A stretch of DNA of 42,642 nucleotides, from the IMG/VR virus record IMGVR_UViG_3300037314_000074, positions 1 to 42,642 of that record. The stretch is one strand, 5' to 3'. Shown here piece after piece: positions 15,715 through 22,526 of this stretch (positions are counted from its first letter, which is position 1; each line of letters opens with the position of its first letter). The translations under genes were made by a program, and so were the position numbers. The notes beneath the pieces are model-generated. The model was not told the DNA's origin. It saw nothing but the letters and a program-made list of their open reading frames with translations, and did no database searches. This DNA is from a virus.

Positions 15715-16278
15715 ATGCCTAGAAGACGTAGAAATAATAGTAGTGGTGTTAGTGGTAGTTTTTCTTCAGAGTTTGTATCTACATCGGGAACACCACCTGA
15801 AGAATATTACAAAAAGACTAGACAAGAAATAGCTAATATACTTAATGATACTGCTGCCAATTTAGAATCTGATTTAGTAGCAGCCACACCAGCGGATACA
15901 GGTAATTTAAGACAAGGATGGACTAGTAGATTTGCTAATGAACAAAATTTAACTGCTATCGTATCTCAATCTAAGCAATATTTTCTACCCTTAGAAATGG
16001 GTCGTAAACCAGGGAAAGGTATTAGTCAACAAGGTCAACAATCTGTAAAACGTTGGGCTAGTCGTAAACTAGGATTAGGTGATACAGAAGCTGATAGTTT
16101 CGCATTTCTGTTGTCTCAAAAATATAAACGAGAAGGTAGACCAGCTGAAGGTTTTGCAGGTCTAGCACATCCTGGAGATAATCCAGTATCTAATACCAGT
16201 GATAATATTCAACCTGTATCCGGTGGTCTTATCGATGATGCATTCCAGAATCTTAAAAATAAATTAAATTCTATCTAA
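15715..16278 (+). CDS. HK97 gp10-like head-tail/tail completion protein, 187 aa
   Basis: The pattern ATPADTGNLRQGW near residues 60-72, followed by a YFLPLEMGRKPGKG strand-turn, is typical of HK97 gp10-like proteins that join head and tail. The N-terminal 35 residues are a basic, serine-rich flexible extension. It is the last plus-strand gene before TnpB. Confidence 0.7.
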   Translation: MPRRRRNNSSGVSGSFSSEFVSTSGTPPEEYYKKTRQEIANILNDTAANLESDLVAATPADTGNLRQGWTSRFANEQNLTAIVSQSKQYFLPLEMGRKPGKGISQQGQQSVKRWASRKLGLGDTEADSFAFLLSQKYKREGRPAEGFAGLAHPGDNPVSNTSDNIQPVSGGLIDDAFQNLKNKLNSI

Positions 16279-16336
16279 TCCTAAAATTTAATGTCATTTT
16301 AAGTTCAATCTATCTTTAGGATGTATCCTACCTAAT
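16279..16336. repeat. dispersed intergenic repeat, copy 3 (diverged)
   Basis: It begins TCCTAAAATTTAATGTCATT and ends in GGATGTATCCTACCTAA, matching the other copies in block order. It lies just beyond the downstream end of tnpB. Confidence 0.4.
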
Positions 16337-16374
16337 ACACTCATAGAATATCCTGTAAATACCGATAGTTTTTC

Positions 16375-16400
16375 GTTAACAAGTACAATTACATGTTAAC
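16375..16400 (-). ncRNA. hairpin over the tnpB stop codon, candidate omega RNA scaffold end
   Basis: On the minus strand GTTAACATGTA pairs with TACTTGTTAAC (11 positions, one U-U mismatch, 4-base loop). TnpB guide RNAs are known to derive from the 3' end of tnpB and the element end, so this hairpin is a candidate part of the RNA. The element boundary, and therefore the guide, cannot be fixed from sequence alone. Confidence 0.4.
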
Positions 16401-17759
16401 AAATGCACTCTTGATTTTGTCAAGAATGGGACTATCTACCAAAGCTTTGAGAAGAATTCCCAAAGCACCATTAAGATCACGATCCATCCATTCTTGTGTG
16501 CTAGGTGATTTAATCTTTTTACGACCACCTAAGTTCTCGACGATTTCTCCCGTCCATGAAACCGTTTTGCTAGTGTAGGATTCATTTACCAATAAAACAG
16601 TCTTATTACGTTCTTTTGCTTTGTGCAACAAAAACTGTTGAAATCGGTAATGACACCATGTAAGCATAGCTCTTACCGTTTTAGAACTGAGTTTACGACC
16701 AGCTCTAGAAGACATTTTGCTGGTTTCAAAAGTTGGCAGAAGGATGACATCAAACTCTTTAGTTAACCAGTTGGCGACTTGATGGTGAACTTCTTTGATT
16801 AAATTGTCAATCTTCGTTCTCATTCTATCACAGGCTTTTTTAATCCTGCGTTTCCTTCTACTAGTCGCTTTTGATGCCTTAGAGAGTAATTGGTCTAAAT
16901 AATGACATAGACGTTGGATACGGGAGAAGTCTCCATCAGCTAGCTTTCCAAAGCAAGTCGGAGAATAAAAGGTCAAAAAAGTACGCACACCTGGATCTAG
17001 GGCTACAATCCCACCTTGACTCTCAGTGGGAGTTACTTGTGTTTCAGTTGAAACACATAAGAAGTATTGACCTCGATGTAGAATTAATCTTGAATCTTTA
17101 ATGACTTCTGGTAGGCGTTCTCTATAATTTAGAACACCTAATTTGGTATGGTAAACGCCTTTTTCTTTTATTGCACTAGAAGGAACATAGAAAGATTGAA
17201 CTCGATCTTTTTTCGACCTAAACTTCACAAATGACGGTTGACCATTTGTGGTCTTTTTCTTTGCTTCCCTTACCGCTGTACAAGCATCTTTGACTGCGAT
17301 ACTTTTGATTTGGTACGGCACTGTTTTTGCCCATTCTGGAAGATTAGACAGAATACCACCCTTGATTTCCTTCCAGTTTGCTTTCGTATTTGGTTGTTTA
17401 AGATACTCCACTGTCTTATTGTAAACATATCTGGAAACTCCGAACCAGTGCTTTAATATAGCCTTCTGGGTTGTCGTCGGGGTAATACGAATCTTTTTTG
17501 ACTTTTTAATAACTTCGTTTTCCGTGCATTCTACAGCTAAAGATGTGCAGAATTGATAGTAGGTCTTCGGTAAGTTCAGTTTCGGGGGACTTACCTTTAT
17601 TGAGGAGAACCACGATTTCTCCACTACTGGTTTCGATGATAAACTCGATAAGTCGATCCCGATGGGACAGTACAAGTTTGACACTATCTCCTTACAAACA
17701 TCGTTATAGTAAGGTTTTAAGTCTTTTTCGTTTGTAATTGATTTTTCCTGCTTTTGCAT
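16389..17759 (-). CDS. tnpB: TnpB-type RNA-guided nuclease (IS605/IS607 OrfB family), 456 aa
   Basis: An N-terminal extension of about 88 residues precedes the usual TnpB start (IRITPTTTQKAILKHWF, residues 90-106). The RuvC residues appear intact: Asp255 in ALDPGVRTF, Glu345 in LPTFETSKM and Asp426/Asp428 in MDRDLNGA. The zinc-finger cysteines usually lying between the second and third RuvC motifs are missing: SYTSKTVSWTG stands where SKTCSxCG would be expected. No TnpA or serine recombinase is adjacent. The gene is visibly richer in GC than its neighbours, suggesting recent acquisition. TnpB proteins cut DNA next to a short target-adjacent motif using the element-derived RNA. Confidence 0.85.
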   Translation of the reverse strand: MQKQEKSITNEKDLKPYYNDVCKEIVSNLYCPIGIDLSSLSSKPVVEKSWFSSIKVSPPKLNLPKTYYQFCTSLAVECTENEVIKKSKKIRITPTTTQKAILKHWFGVSRYVYNKTVEYLKQPNTKANWKEIKGGILSNLPEWAKTVPYQIKSIAVKDACTAVREAKKKTTNGQPSFVKFRSKKDRVQSFYVPSSAIKEKGVYHTKLGVLNYRERLPEVIKDSRLILHRGQYFLCVSTETQVTPTESQGGIVALDPGVRTFLTFYSPTCFGKLADGDFSRIQRLCHYLDQLLSKASKATSRRKRRIKKACDRMRTKIDNLIKEVHHQVANWLTKEFDVILLPTFETSKMSSRAGRKLSSKTVRAMLTWCHYRFQQFLLHKAKERNKTVLLVNESYTSKTVSWTGEIVENLGGRKKIKSPSTQEWMDRDLNGALGILLKALVDSPILDKIKSAFVNM

Positions 17760-17896
17760 ATTATCAAAAGGTATTTGGATAAAGCTTTTCTACTTGGTGC
17801 GTATTTCATTTAAACGTTTGTCGATCATTGTTAATATATTAGCAAATTAATCACTGTTTGACAACCTTTAATCTTATCTATTTACTTTCTATTTTC

Positions 17897-17925
17897 AATA
17901 TAACCTAATATTTAGGCATTGTCAA
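17897..17925 (-). promoter_or_regulatory. early promoter upstream of tnpB
   Basis: Minus-strand TTGACA (17925-17920), a 17-base spacer and TATATT (17902-17897). The sequence from AATCCC through ATAGAAAG is nearly identical to the promoter of the gene at 42079-42246. About 140 bases separate it from the tnpB start; only a 12-codon ORF (MIDKRLNEIRTK) lies between. Confidence 0.7.
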
Positions 17926-17931
17926 GGGATT

Positions 17932-18078
17932 TTAAAGAAAAGTTTGGTCTTCGTAACCTAGTAAACTTCGTAAGTCTGCAACTAAAATCCAAACATTGTC
18001 TACTTTGTCATCTGGTGAAACGTAGCAGCGGATATTATATCCTGCCCAATTACCATCATGAAAAATAAAATTAGACAT
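17932..18078 (-). CDS. short BRO-N-like protein, 48 aa, probably a truncated antirepressor
   Basis: The C-terminal half, VWILVADLRSLLGYEDQ, resembles the conserved start of BRO-N domains of phage antirepressors (WFVAxDLxxLLGYxN), but the ORF stops right after this motif, where about 50 more residues are expected. It has a good sigma70 promoter. It is either a remnant or a minimal DNA-binding fragment. The early promoter facing tnpB begins immediately after its stop. Confidence 0.5.
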   Translation of the reverse strand: MSNFIFHDGNWAGYNIRCYVSPDDKVDNVWILVADLRSLLGYEDQTFL

Positions 18079-18543
18079 AAATTAAGTGTCCTATTCAACT
18101 CTACAATTTCATTGTAGCTAGAAAATTTTTATCTGTCAAGTACATTTTACTGTAAATGGCTTTTATTTACTTTTTAGTCGCTAATGCCTTGTATATCAAG
18201 GGGTTTGATTATCCGAAAGGTAATTTTCTTTAGCCGTCAAAATAAGCTGTATATAATGATTTCAGCCATTTCCCTTTTCAATGTGTTTACATCTTAAATG
18301 TTACCATTTGCAATATAAATTTATAGTTACCAAATTCATCTGAAGTATGCCTAGAAAATTTTTATCTATTAAGTACATTTTACTGTAAATGGCTTCTATT
18401 TACTTTCTTGGTCGCTTATGCCTTGTATATCAAGGGGTTTAATTATCCGAAAGGGTATTTTTTATTGGTCGCCAAAATAAGTTGTATATAACGATTTCAG
18501 CCATTTCCCTTTTCAATGTGTTTACATCTTAAATGTTGCCATT
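18079..18543. other. gene-free interval filled by a tandem duplication
   Basis: Apart from the promoter of the BRO-N-like gene this interval consists of the two copies of a 233-bp unit. The palindrome CCTTGTATATCAAGG recurs in both copies. No ORF is convincing. Confidence 0.6.
18111..18139 (-). promoter_or_regulatory. sigma70-like promoter of the BRO-N-like gene
   Basis: Minus-strand TTGACA (18139-18134), a 17-base spacer and TACAAT (18116-18111). The -35 lies inside copy A of the tandem repeat; in copy B the equivalent hexamer is TTAATA, so only copy A is an active-looking promoter. Confidence 0.75.
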
Positions 18544-18586
18544 TTACAATATGAATTTATAGTTACCAATATCATCTGAGGTATGC
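18118..18586. repeat. tandem duplication of about 233 bp, including the terminase 3' end
   Basis: Copy A (18118-18350) and copy B (18351-18586) align throughout with scattered substitutions and a few small indels. Copy B ends inside the terminase gene and carries its last codons. Copy A ends with a diverged version of the same codons (reading HTSDEFGNYKFIL without a stop). The unit therefore arose by duplication of the terminase end plus its downstream region. Confidence 0.8.
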
Positions 18587-20061
18587 CTAGATGATACGGT
18601 TTTATAGAAGTCGTTAATGTCAAAGTTTTCTTGTTTATCCCTTGGCTCATTGTGGTGCCTAGTGTATAAACAGTACCGGATAGCATCGGGGTAGTGGTCA
18701 TCTTCTTTTATTGGTTTATCTTCCCAGCTTCCATCTCTATTTTGTTTCCATGAGTAGGCGTTAAGCTCTCCCCAAATCAAATCCATATCGTTAGCATTTG
18801 GATCTACAACTAATCTACCCTGGTTAAAGAAACGATGTACTAGGTTAATACCACCCAGCACTTTGGTATTTGCCGATTTTATTTTAGAAGATCCTAAAGT
18901 AAATCTAGCAGTCTTAGCTATTCCTGGTTGATCATGTGGTAAGTAAAAATACTCAATATTGTATTTAGAATCTAATTGTTTCATGGCTTGTATAATTTCG
19001 TCTGGAGTACTCTCAGACTTAGACCATCCTTCTACAATAGTATAAGCAGATGCGTATTTATACTTTTCTCTAAATTCCCATTGGTCATTTTTGCTTAAGA
19101 CATGTTCTGATAGGACTACAATACGGGGGTTATGGTAGCCAAAATCAACACCAGCATAATAGGCAACAGGAGTACCCCAATCTGGTTTTCTCAGGTGCCA
19201 ATAATCATCTAAATCGTAAATGGCACCTTCTAGTGCTACCCACTCTCCTAGCAGATTTCTTTGACCAAAAGGAGTTAAGTGGTCATGCAGAAAATACCCA
19301 CTAGGATCTTTTTCACCATTTCTAATTTTATAGATTTGTTCTTTAATCCAGTTTCTACTGACACCAGGTCTAGTATAGGCTGATAAATTATTTACTAGGT
19401 AGATTTCGGGGAGATTATTGTTACTGATTGAGTTTGAAGTATAGGAGATATGTCCCGGTTTAGGATCTTCTATAAATCGTTTGTATAAATAATGATTAGT
19501 ACTTTTGGGGTTACAAGCTAGAATTAATTGCCGTTTATCAAAAGTATTATCAACGTAGGATTTGTACTCATCAGGTAAAGAATCATAATTAGGTGGATAG
19601 AGTAGTTCACCAGATAAACGCCCCTGAATCATACCTAGTGATTCTTCAGATAATTCAGCAGCTTCATCTATGAAGCCATAGGTTAACTCAATGGACCCTA
19701 GTCTATCGCTAAATTCAGCACCAATAAAAGAAATGGTAGAGCCATTTATAAACTCGGCTTGTAATTGAGTATTGCTAAAGTATTTAAGCCAAGTTGGATG
19801 TATTAGCTCTAGGACTGTAACCAGGGTACTCCGTTTTAATGACGCTAAGTGTTGCCTAAATACTCCTACTTTAGACTGAGGAAAACACAAGGCATGACGT
19901 AGAGCCATTCTGGCACCAATTTCAGATTTACCCGAGCGATAGGCACCAGAAAGCAAAATAAACGAATTATCAAAATCGTTCCATGCTTTTAATTGCCCTG
20001 GTGTGTAGTAACCTTCTGACCATCTTTTGAATCCTCTACCTATATATGTGTCAAATCTCAT
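18544..20061 (-). CDS. terL: terminase large subunit, 505 aa
   Basis: The ATPase domain has Walker A GAYRSGKS (residues 39-46), Walker B YGFIDE (128-133) and a coupling motif LILACNP (179-185). The C-terminal nuclease domain has Asp306 in YYAGVDFGYHNP and a later acidic pair in DHYPDAIRY. Both domains are complete. It packages DNA through the portal using ATP and cuts the concatemer. It is the last gene of the minus-strand tube-chaperone-terminase unit and starts 2 bases after the preceding stop. Confidence 0.93.
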   Translation of the reverse strand: MRFDTYIGRGFKRWSEGYYTPGQLKAWNDFDNSFILLSGAYRSGKSEIGARMALRHALCFPQSKVGVFRQHLASLKRSTLVTVLELIHPTWLKYFSNTQLQAEFINGSTISFIGAEFSDRLGSIELTYGFIDEAAELSEESLGMIQGRLSGELLYPPNYDSLPDEYKSYVDNTFDKRQLILACNPKSTNHYLYKRFIEDPKPGHISYTSNSISNNNLPEIYLVNNLSAYTRPGVSRNWIKEQIYKIRNGEKDPSGYFLHDHLTPFGQRNLLGEWVALEGAIYDLDDYWHLRKPDWGTPVAYYAGVDFGYHNPRIVVLSEHVLSKNDQWEFREKYKYASAYTIVEGWSKSESTPDEIIQAMKQLDSKYNIEYFYLPHDQPGIAKTARFTLGSSKIKSANTKVLGGINLVHRFFNQGRLVVDPNANDMDLIWGELNAYSWKQNRDGSWEDKPIKEDDHYPDAIRYCLYTRHHNEPRDKQENFDINDFYKTVSSRHTSDDIGNYKFIL

Positions 20062-20063
20062 AA

Positions 20064-20267
20064 TTAACCTGTATTAGGACCAGTGGGGATAGGTACAATA
20101 TTAGAGTTATTGCCTTTTGCCATTTGTTCTTCTTTTTGTTTTTCATCTTCATATTGATTAATACGTAACACCAAACCACCAATTTGAGCTAAATCTTTTG
20201 GTGCTAATTCCTCATCAGAAGATAATAGATTATATAATCTTTGTTTTATTAAGTATAAATTATCCAT
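20064..20267 (-). CDS. hypothetical protein, 67 aa, possible terminase small-subunit substitute
   Basis: A helical protein with a flexible Gly/Pro-rich tail, ending 2 bases before terL. The position is that of a terminase small subunit, but it is much shorter than known ones (usually above 100 residues) and has no clear helix-turn-helix, so the call is tentative. Confidence 0.45.
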   Translation of the reverse strand: MDNLYLIKQRLYNLLSSDEELAPKDLAQIGGLVLRINQYEDEKQKEEQMAKGNNSNIVPIPTGPNTG

Positions 20268-20273
20268 TTTATC

Positions 20274-20950
20274 TTATCCTTTTTCTACATTTACTCCTAA
20301 AGCTTGACTAAGATCATTTTCTTTGATTTCACTTTGACTTACTTCATCTCGCCATTTATTGTACTTAATCTTTTCGAGCTTGTCTGAATCTTGTAAAATC
20401 TCGACATAACGTCTATAAGCCAATTGAGTAATAATCCTAGACAAAGGGATATTTTGGCAAGTGGTTTCACCATCCAATTCATTGTAGGCAAATATTCTCG
20501 CAACATCAAAATCGTTAGGGTTGTCAAGCTCACTAAATGGATTGTCTCTACCGTCGAAGGGATCTGATCCATCTTCGACGTAGGGAACTTTGGGTAGGTA
20601 CTATGTAGACCAAAAATCACCCCCGGTATTATATTACCATCTTTATCTTCAGTACTTAAAAACAGAATTTGCATTTGCTCAGGTGTTAAATAATTTGGGT
20701 CTATGCCTACAATATCACAAGCCGTATCCATCAAATTCCTAAACTGTGTATTATATATATAATTATTAACAAAATCGTCGTCACTACCTACTTGCATTGC
20801 TAAAATCCAATTTCTATAGAAATTTTCGTATTCTACCATTGGTAGTTCATATATTGTTTGAACATTTTGTTTTTTATCCATCACAGTTATAATACCTGTG
20901 GATGCATAAATTCCTGCATTTTCATTATTATATTCAAATTCCATAGCCAT
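20274..20950 (-). CDS. tail assembly chaperone, -1 frameshift product (gpGT-like), 225 aa
   Basis: This protein is read from the ATG at 20950 in frame 0 to codon 121 and then in the -1 frame from 20588 to the stop at 20274. The -1 part (104 codons) reads like normal protein, with FDVARIFAYNEL followed by a helical end. The switch occurs at the heptamer CCCAAAG. The -1 frame is closed by a TAG at 20603-20601, just two codons upstream. Tail chaperones of long-tailed phages are classically made this way from a gene directly downstream of the tail tube gene, as here. Confidence 0.75.
20339..20950 (-). CDS. tail assembly chaperone, unshifted product (gpG-like), 203 aa
   Basis: This is the zero-frame reading of the same gene. 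The first 121 residues are shared with the frameshift product and look globular and acidic. The last 82 residues come from continued zero-frame reading over the -1 coding region and look less natural. In lambda-like phages the zero frame usually ends soon after the slip site, so the long tail is odd. If only the fusion is functional, a one-base deletion is the alternative explanation. Confidence 0.6.
   Translation of the reverse strand: MAMEFEYNNENAGIYASTGIITVMDKKQNVQTIYELPMVEYENFYRNWILAMQVGSDDDFVNNYIYNTQFRNLMDTACDIVGIDPNYLTPEQMQILFLSTEDKDGNIIPGVIFGLHSTYPKFPTSKMDQIPSTVETIHLVSLTTLTILMLREYLPTMNWMVKPLAKISLCLGLLLNWLIDVMSRFYKIQTSSKRLSTINGEMK
20588..20594 (-). promoter_or_regulatory. -1 ribosomal slippery site CCCAAAG
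   Basis: The heptamer is phased as C CCA AAG in the zero frame (codons 120 and 121), the X XXY YYZ arrangement that allows two tRNAs to slip back one base. Confidence 0.75.
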
Positions 20951-21022
20951 TTTTAATTACTCCTTTCTTTACAAAAGGTGACATATATTGCCACCTTATT
21001 ACTTTATAATTATATATTTAAT

Positions 21023-21766
21023 TTATTGACGAGTAATAACAGCAAAGTTACCATTATTATCTCGTAATGCAGTAGCAGTCAAAGATGCACTAGCTGCTTC
21101 TTCTCCTACAGACATTTCCAAATTACTATCAATACGTGCCCTAGGGATAGCGATTAGCAAAGTATCAGGACAACCAAAGAAACGTCCATATAGACCAATT
21201 TCACCCAACTTACTGCCCGATCCTAGTGCGATCTCGTTATGAGTACCACTAGCGGCTTCTTTATAAGAAATGATTAGTTTTTGACCTGCTGTGATATCAC
21301 CGTTGGGATCGGTAACTGTGATAGTACCAGCTGAATCGTCGTAAGTCACTTCATAATGTTTCCCATTTTCATCGGCAACAAGGATACTATCGCCATTTGT
21401 GTTTACCGGTGTGAAATCAACTGAGATGGTAGCATCACCAGTATCAAGATCCGCATCTTGCACTACATAGCTATAGCTTTTACGTGGGTTAATTGACCCA
21501 TCACGTGCTAGAGTATTAGATGCAGCTTGTAGGAAACTCCATGCTAGGTTAGAAGATCCTAGTTGCATACTACAACTTTCCCTAAATGGACAAGATGCAC
21601 TAACACCTTTAATTCCTTGATTGCTGAAAGTTTCACTCATTACACTTTCTGAAGTGTATGTGAAAGTAGCATTTTCGATTTTATCTGCAAACGGTAACAT
21701 TTTCGCTGTTCCAGATTCTGTATAGGTGATTAATCCCTCTACAAAACCAGTAATAATACCTGACAT
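21023..21766 (-). CDS. major tail tube protein, 247 aa
   Basis: A beta-rich protein with an N-terminal MSGIITGFVEGLITY segment, a middle Ig-like or loop insertion (about residues 95-160) and a conserved-looking C-terminus. Size, composition and its position before a frameshifting chaperone identify it as the tail tube subunit. It has a late promoter and a GGAGG ribosome binding site. Confidence 0.75.
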   Translation of the reverse strand: MSGIITGFVEGLITYTESGTAKMLPFADKIENATFTYTSESVMSETFSNQGIKGVSASCPFRESCSMQLGSSNLAWSFLQAASNTLARDGSINPRKSYSYVVQDADLDTGDATISVDFTPVNTNGDSILVADENGKHYEVTYDDSAGTITVTDPNGDITAGQKLIISYKEAASGTHNEIALGSGSKLGEIGLYGRFFGCPDTLLIAIPRARIDSNLEMSVGEEAASASLTATALRDNNGNFAVITRQ

Positions 21767-21805
21767 ATTTTAAACCTCCATTTATAAATACACTTTATTC
21801 CAATT

Positions 21806-21832
21806 ATTTTACACATCAGACAAACTAGGGGT
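21806..21832 (-). promoter_or_regulatory. late promoter of the tail tube operon
   Basis: Minus-strand ACCCCTAGTT (21832-21823), an 11-base spacer and TAAAAT (21811-21806), preceded by GGGTTAACCC overlapping the core. Confidence 0.7.
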
Positions 21833-21924
21833 TAACCCTACTAAAGGGGTTACTGAAAATTTTTCTCTATCATAGCCCAAGATTGACTCTAGAGTTGGGT
21901 ATCAAAATAAATTTCAGAAAAGAG

Positions 21925-21976
21925 TTGACAGTTTGGCATAGTACTAGGTATATTAAAAATGTAGCGTTCAAACAAC
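21925..21976 (+). promoter_or_regulatory. early promoter with the repeated 20-base leader
   Basis: TTGACA (21925-21930), an 18-base spacer and TATATT (21949-21954), followed by AAATGTAGCGTTCAAACAAC (21957-21976), identical to 2676-2695. Confidence 0.7.
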
Positions 21977-21986
21977 CACCACCACC

Positions 21987-22169
21987 ATGCAATACAACAA
22001 CAACCAACAACAACAACAAAATCTAGACCTTTCCTATGAGGATCTAGAGAAGTCCGAACAAATGTTATTTAACTCTCTTGTATCTGTAAATGGGTACAAT
22101 GAAGATTCTTTGGAAACTTGGAAACAAATTAACCAAGATACTCCAGACATTAGTCTAGAAGACTTGTAG
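21987..22169 (+). CDS. small Gln/Asn-rich early protein, 60 aa
   Basis: The N-terminus is a run of Asn and Gln, followed by an acidic helical part (DLSYEDLEKSEQML). It shares promoter architecture and leader with the gene at 2701-2919 but not its protein sequence. It ends at a terminator. Confidence 0.6.
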   Translation: MQYNNNQQQQQNLDLSYEDLEKSEQMLFNSLVSVNGYNEDSLETWKQINQDTPDISLEDL

Positions 22170-22183
22170 TACCCGGTTAAAAG

Positions 22184-22211
22184 GGGGATTTTAGAAAATT
22201 TCTAAATCCCC
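22184..22211 (+). terminator. hairpin terminator
   Basis: GGGGATTTTAGAAA can pair with TTTCTAAATCCCC. The trailing sequence merges into the next TTGACA, so terminator and promoter are compactly fused. Confidence 0.6.
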
Positions 22212-22240
22212 TTGACACTTTCAAAATTATAGGCTATATT
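22212..22240 (+). promoter_or_regulatory. early promoter of the duplicated gene, copy 1
   Basis: TTGACA (22212-22217), a 17-base spacer and TATATT (22235-22240). Confidence 0.8.
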
Positions 22241-22276
22241 GAAAATAGAAAGTTGAAAACACAGGAGCAAATCACC

Positions 22277-22444
22277 ATGAAACTTAAAACCATCAAACAA
22301 AACATTTATGCTCAATTTAATGTTTCTTCTACAAAAGAACTTAAAAATAAATTAATGCAGCTCGATTATCGAGTAGATGCCAAATTAGATTTAAGGAAAA
22401 AAGAAAATTGGCTTCATTTGTACAACCTATTCGTTAACGATTAA
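22277..22444 (+). CDS. small early protein, 55 aa, copy 1 of a duplicated gene
   Basis: A lysine- and leucine-rich helical protein. The ATG at 22277 is chosen because an AGGAG site lies 10 bases upstream and the same start is used by the second copy. An in-frame ATG at 22253 has no such site and is absent from the second copy. Only three residues differ between copies. Function unknown; conservation of two copies suggests selection or very recent duplication. Confidence 0.75.
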   Translation: MKLKTIKQNIYAQFNVSSTKELKNKLMQLDYRVDAKLDLRKKENWLHLYNLFVND

Positions 22445-22460
22445 CCCTACTCTAAGGTTA

Positions 22461-22487
22461 ACCCTAGGTTTTTCAAACGAGTAGAAT
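22461..22487 (+). promoter_or_regulatory. diverged late-type promoter before the RNR gene
   Basis: ACCCTAGGTT (22461-22470), an 11-base spacer and TAGAAT (22482-22487), with GGTTAACC overlapping the core. It keeps the late spacing but with two changes in the core. Confidence 0.5.
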
Positions 22488-22526
22488 AAATAGCAGCAGT
22501 AAACACATACACACAAAGGAGTATTT

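Larger units (their letters stand above)
22204..22453 (+). repeat. inverted duplication, copy 1
   Basis: Promoter, ribosome binding site and a complete 55-codon gene match the region 42070-42318 in inverted orientation, with few substitutions. Confidence 0.9.

Noticed and set aside
18118-18586. Group I intron or insertion sequence as the source of the tandem repeat
   Set aside because: No intron core, ORF or terminal inverted repeat was found; the unit is explained as a duplication of the terminase end and its downstream region.
20274-20477. Separate 67-residue gene starting MDGETTC
   Set aside because: The reading frame is open and protein-like for more than 100 bases upstream of this ATG, and it joins the chaperone gene through the slippery site.
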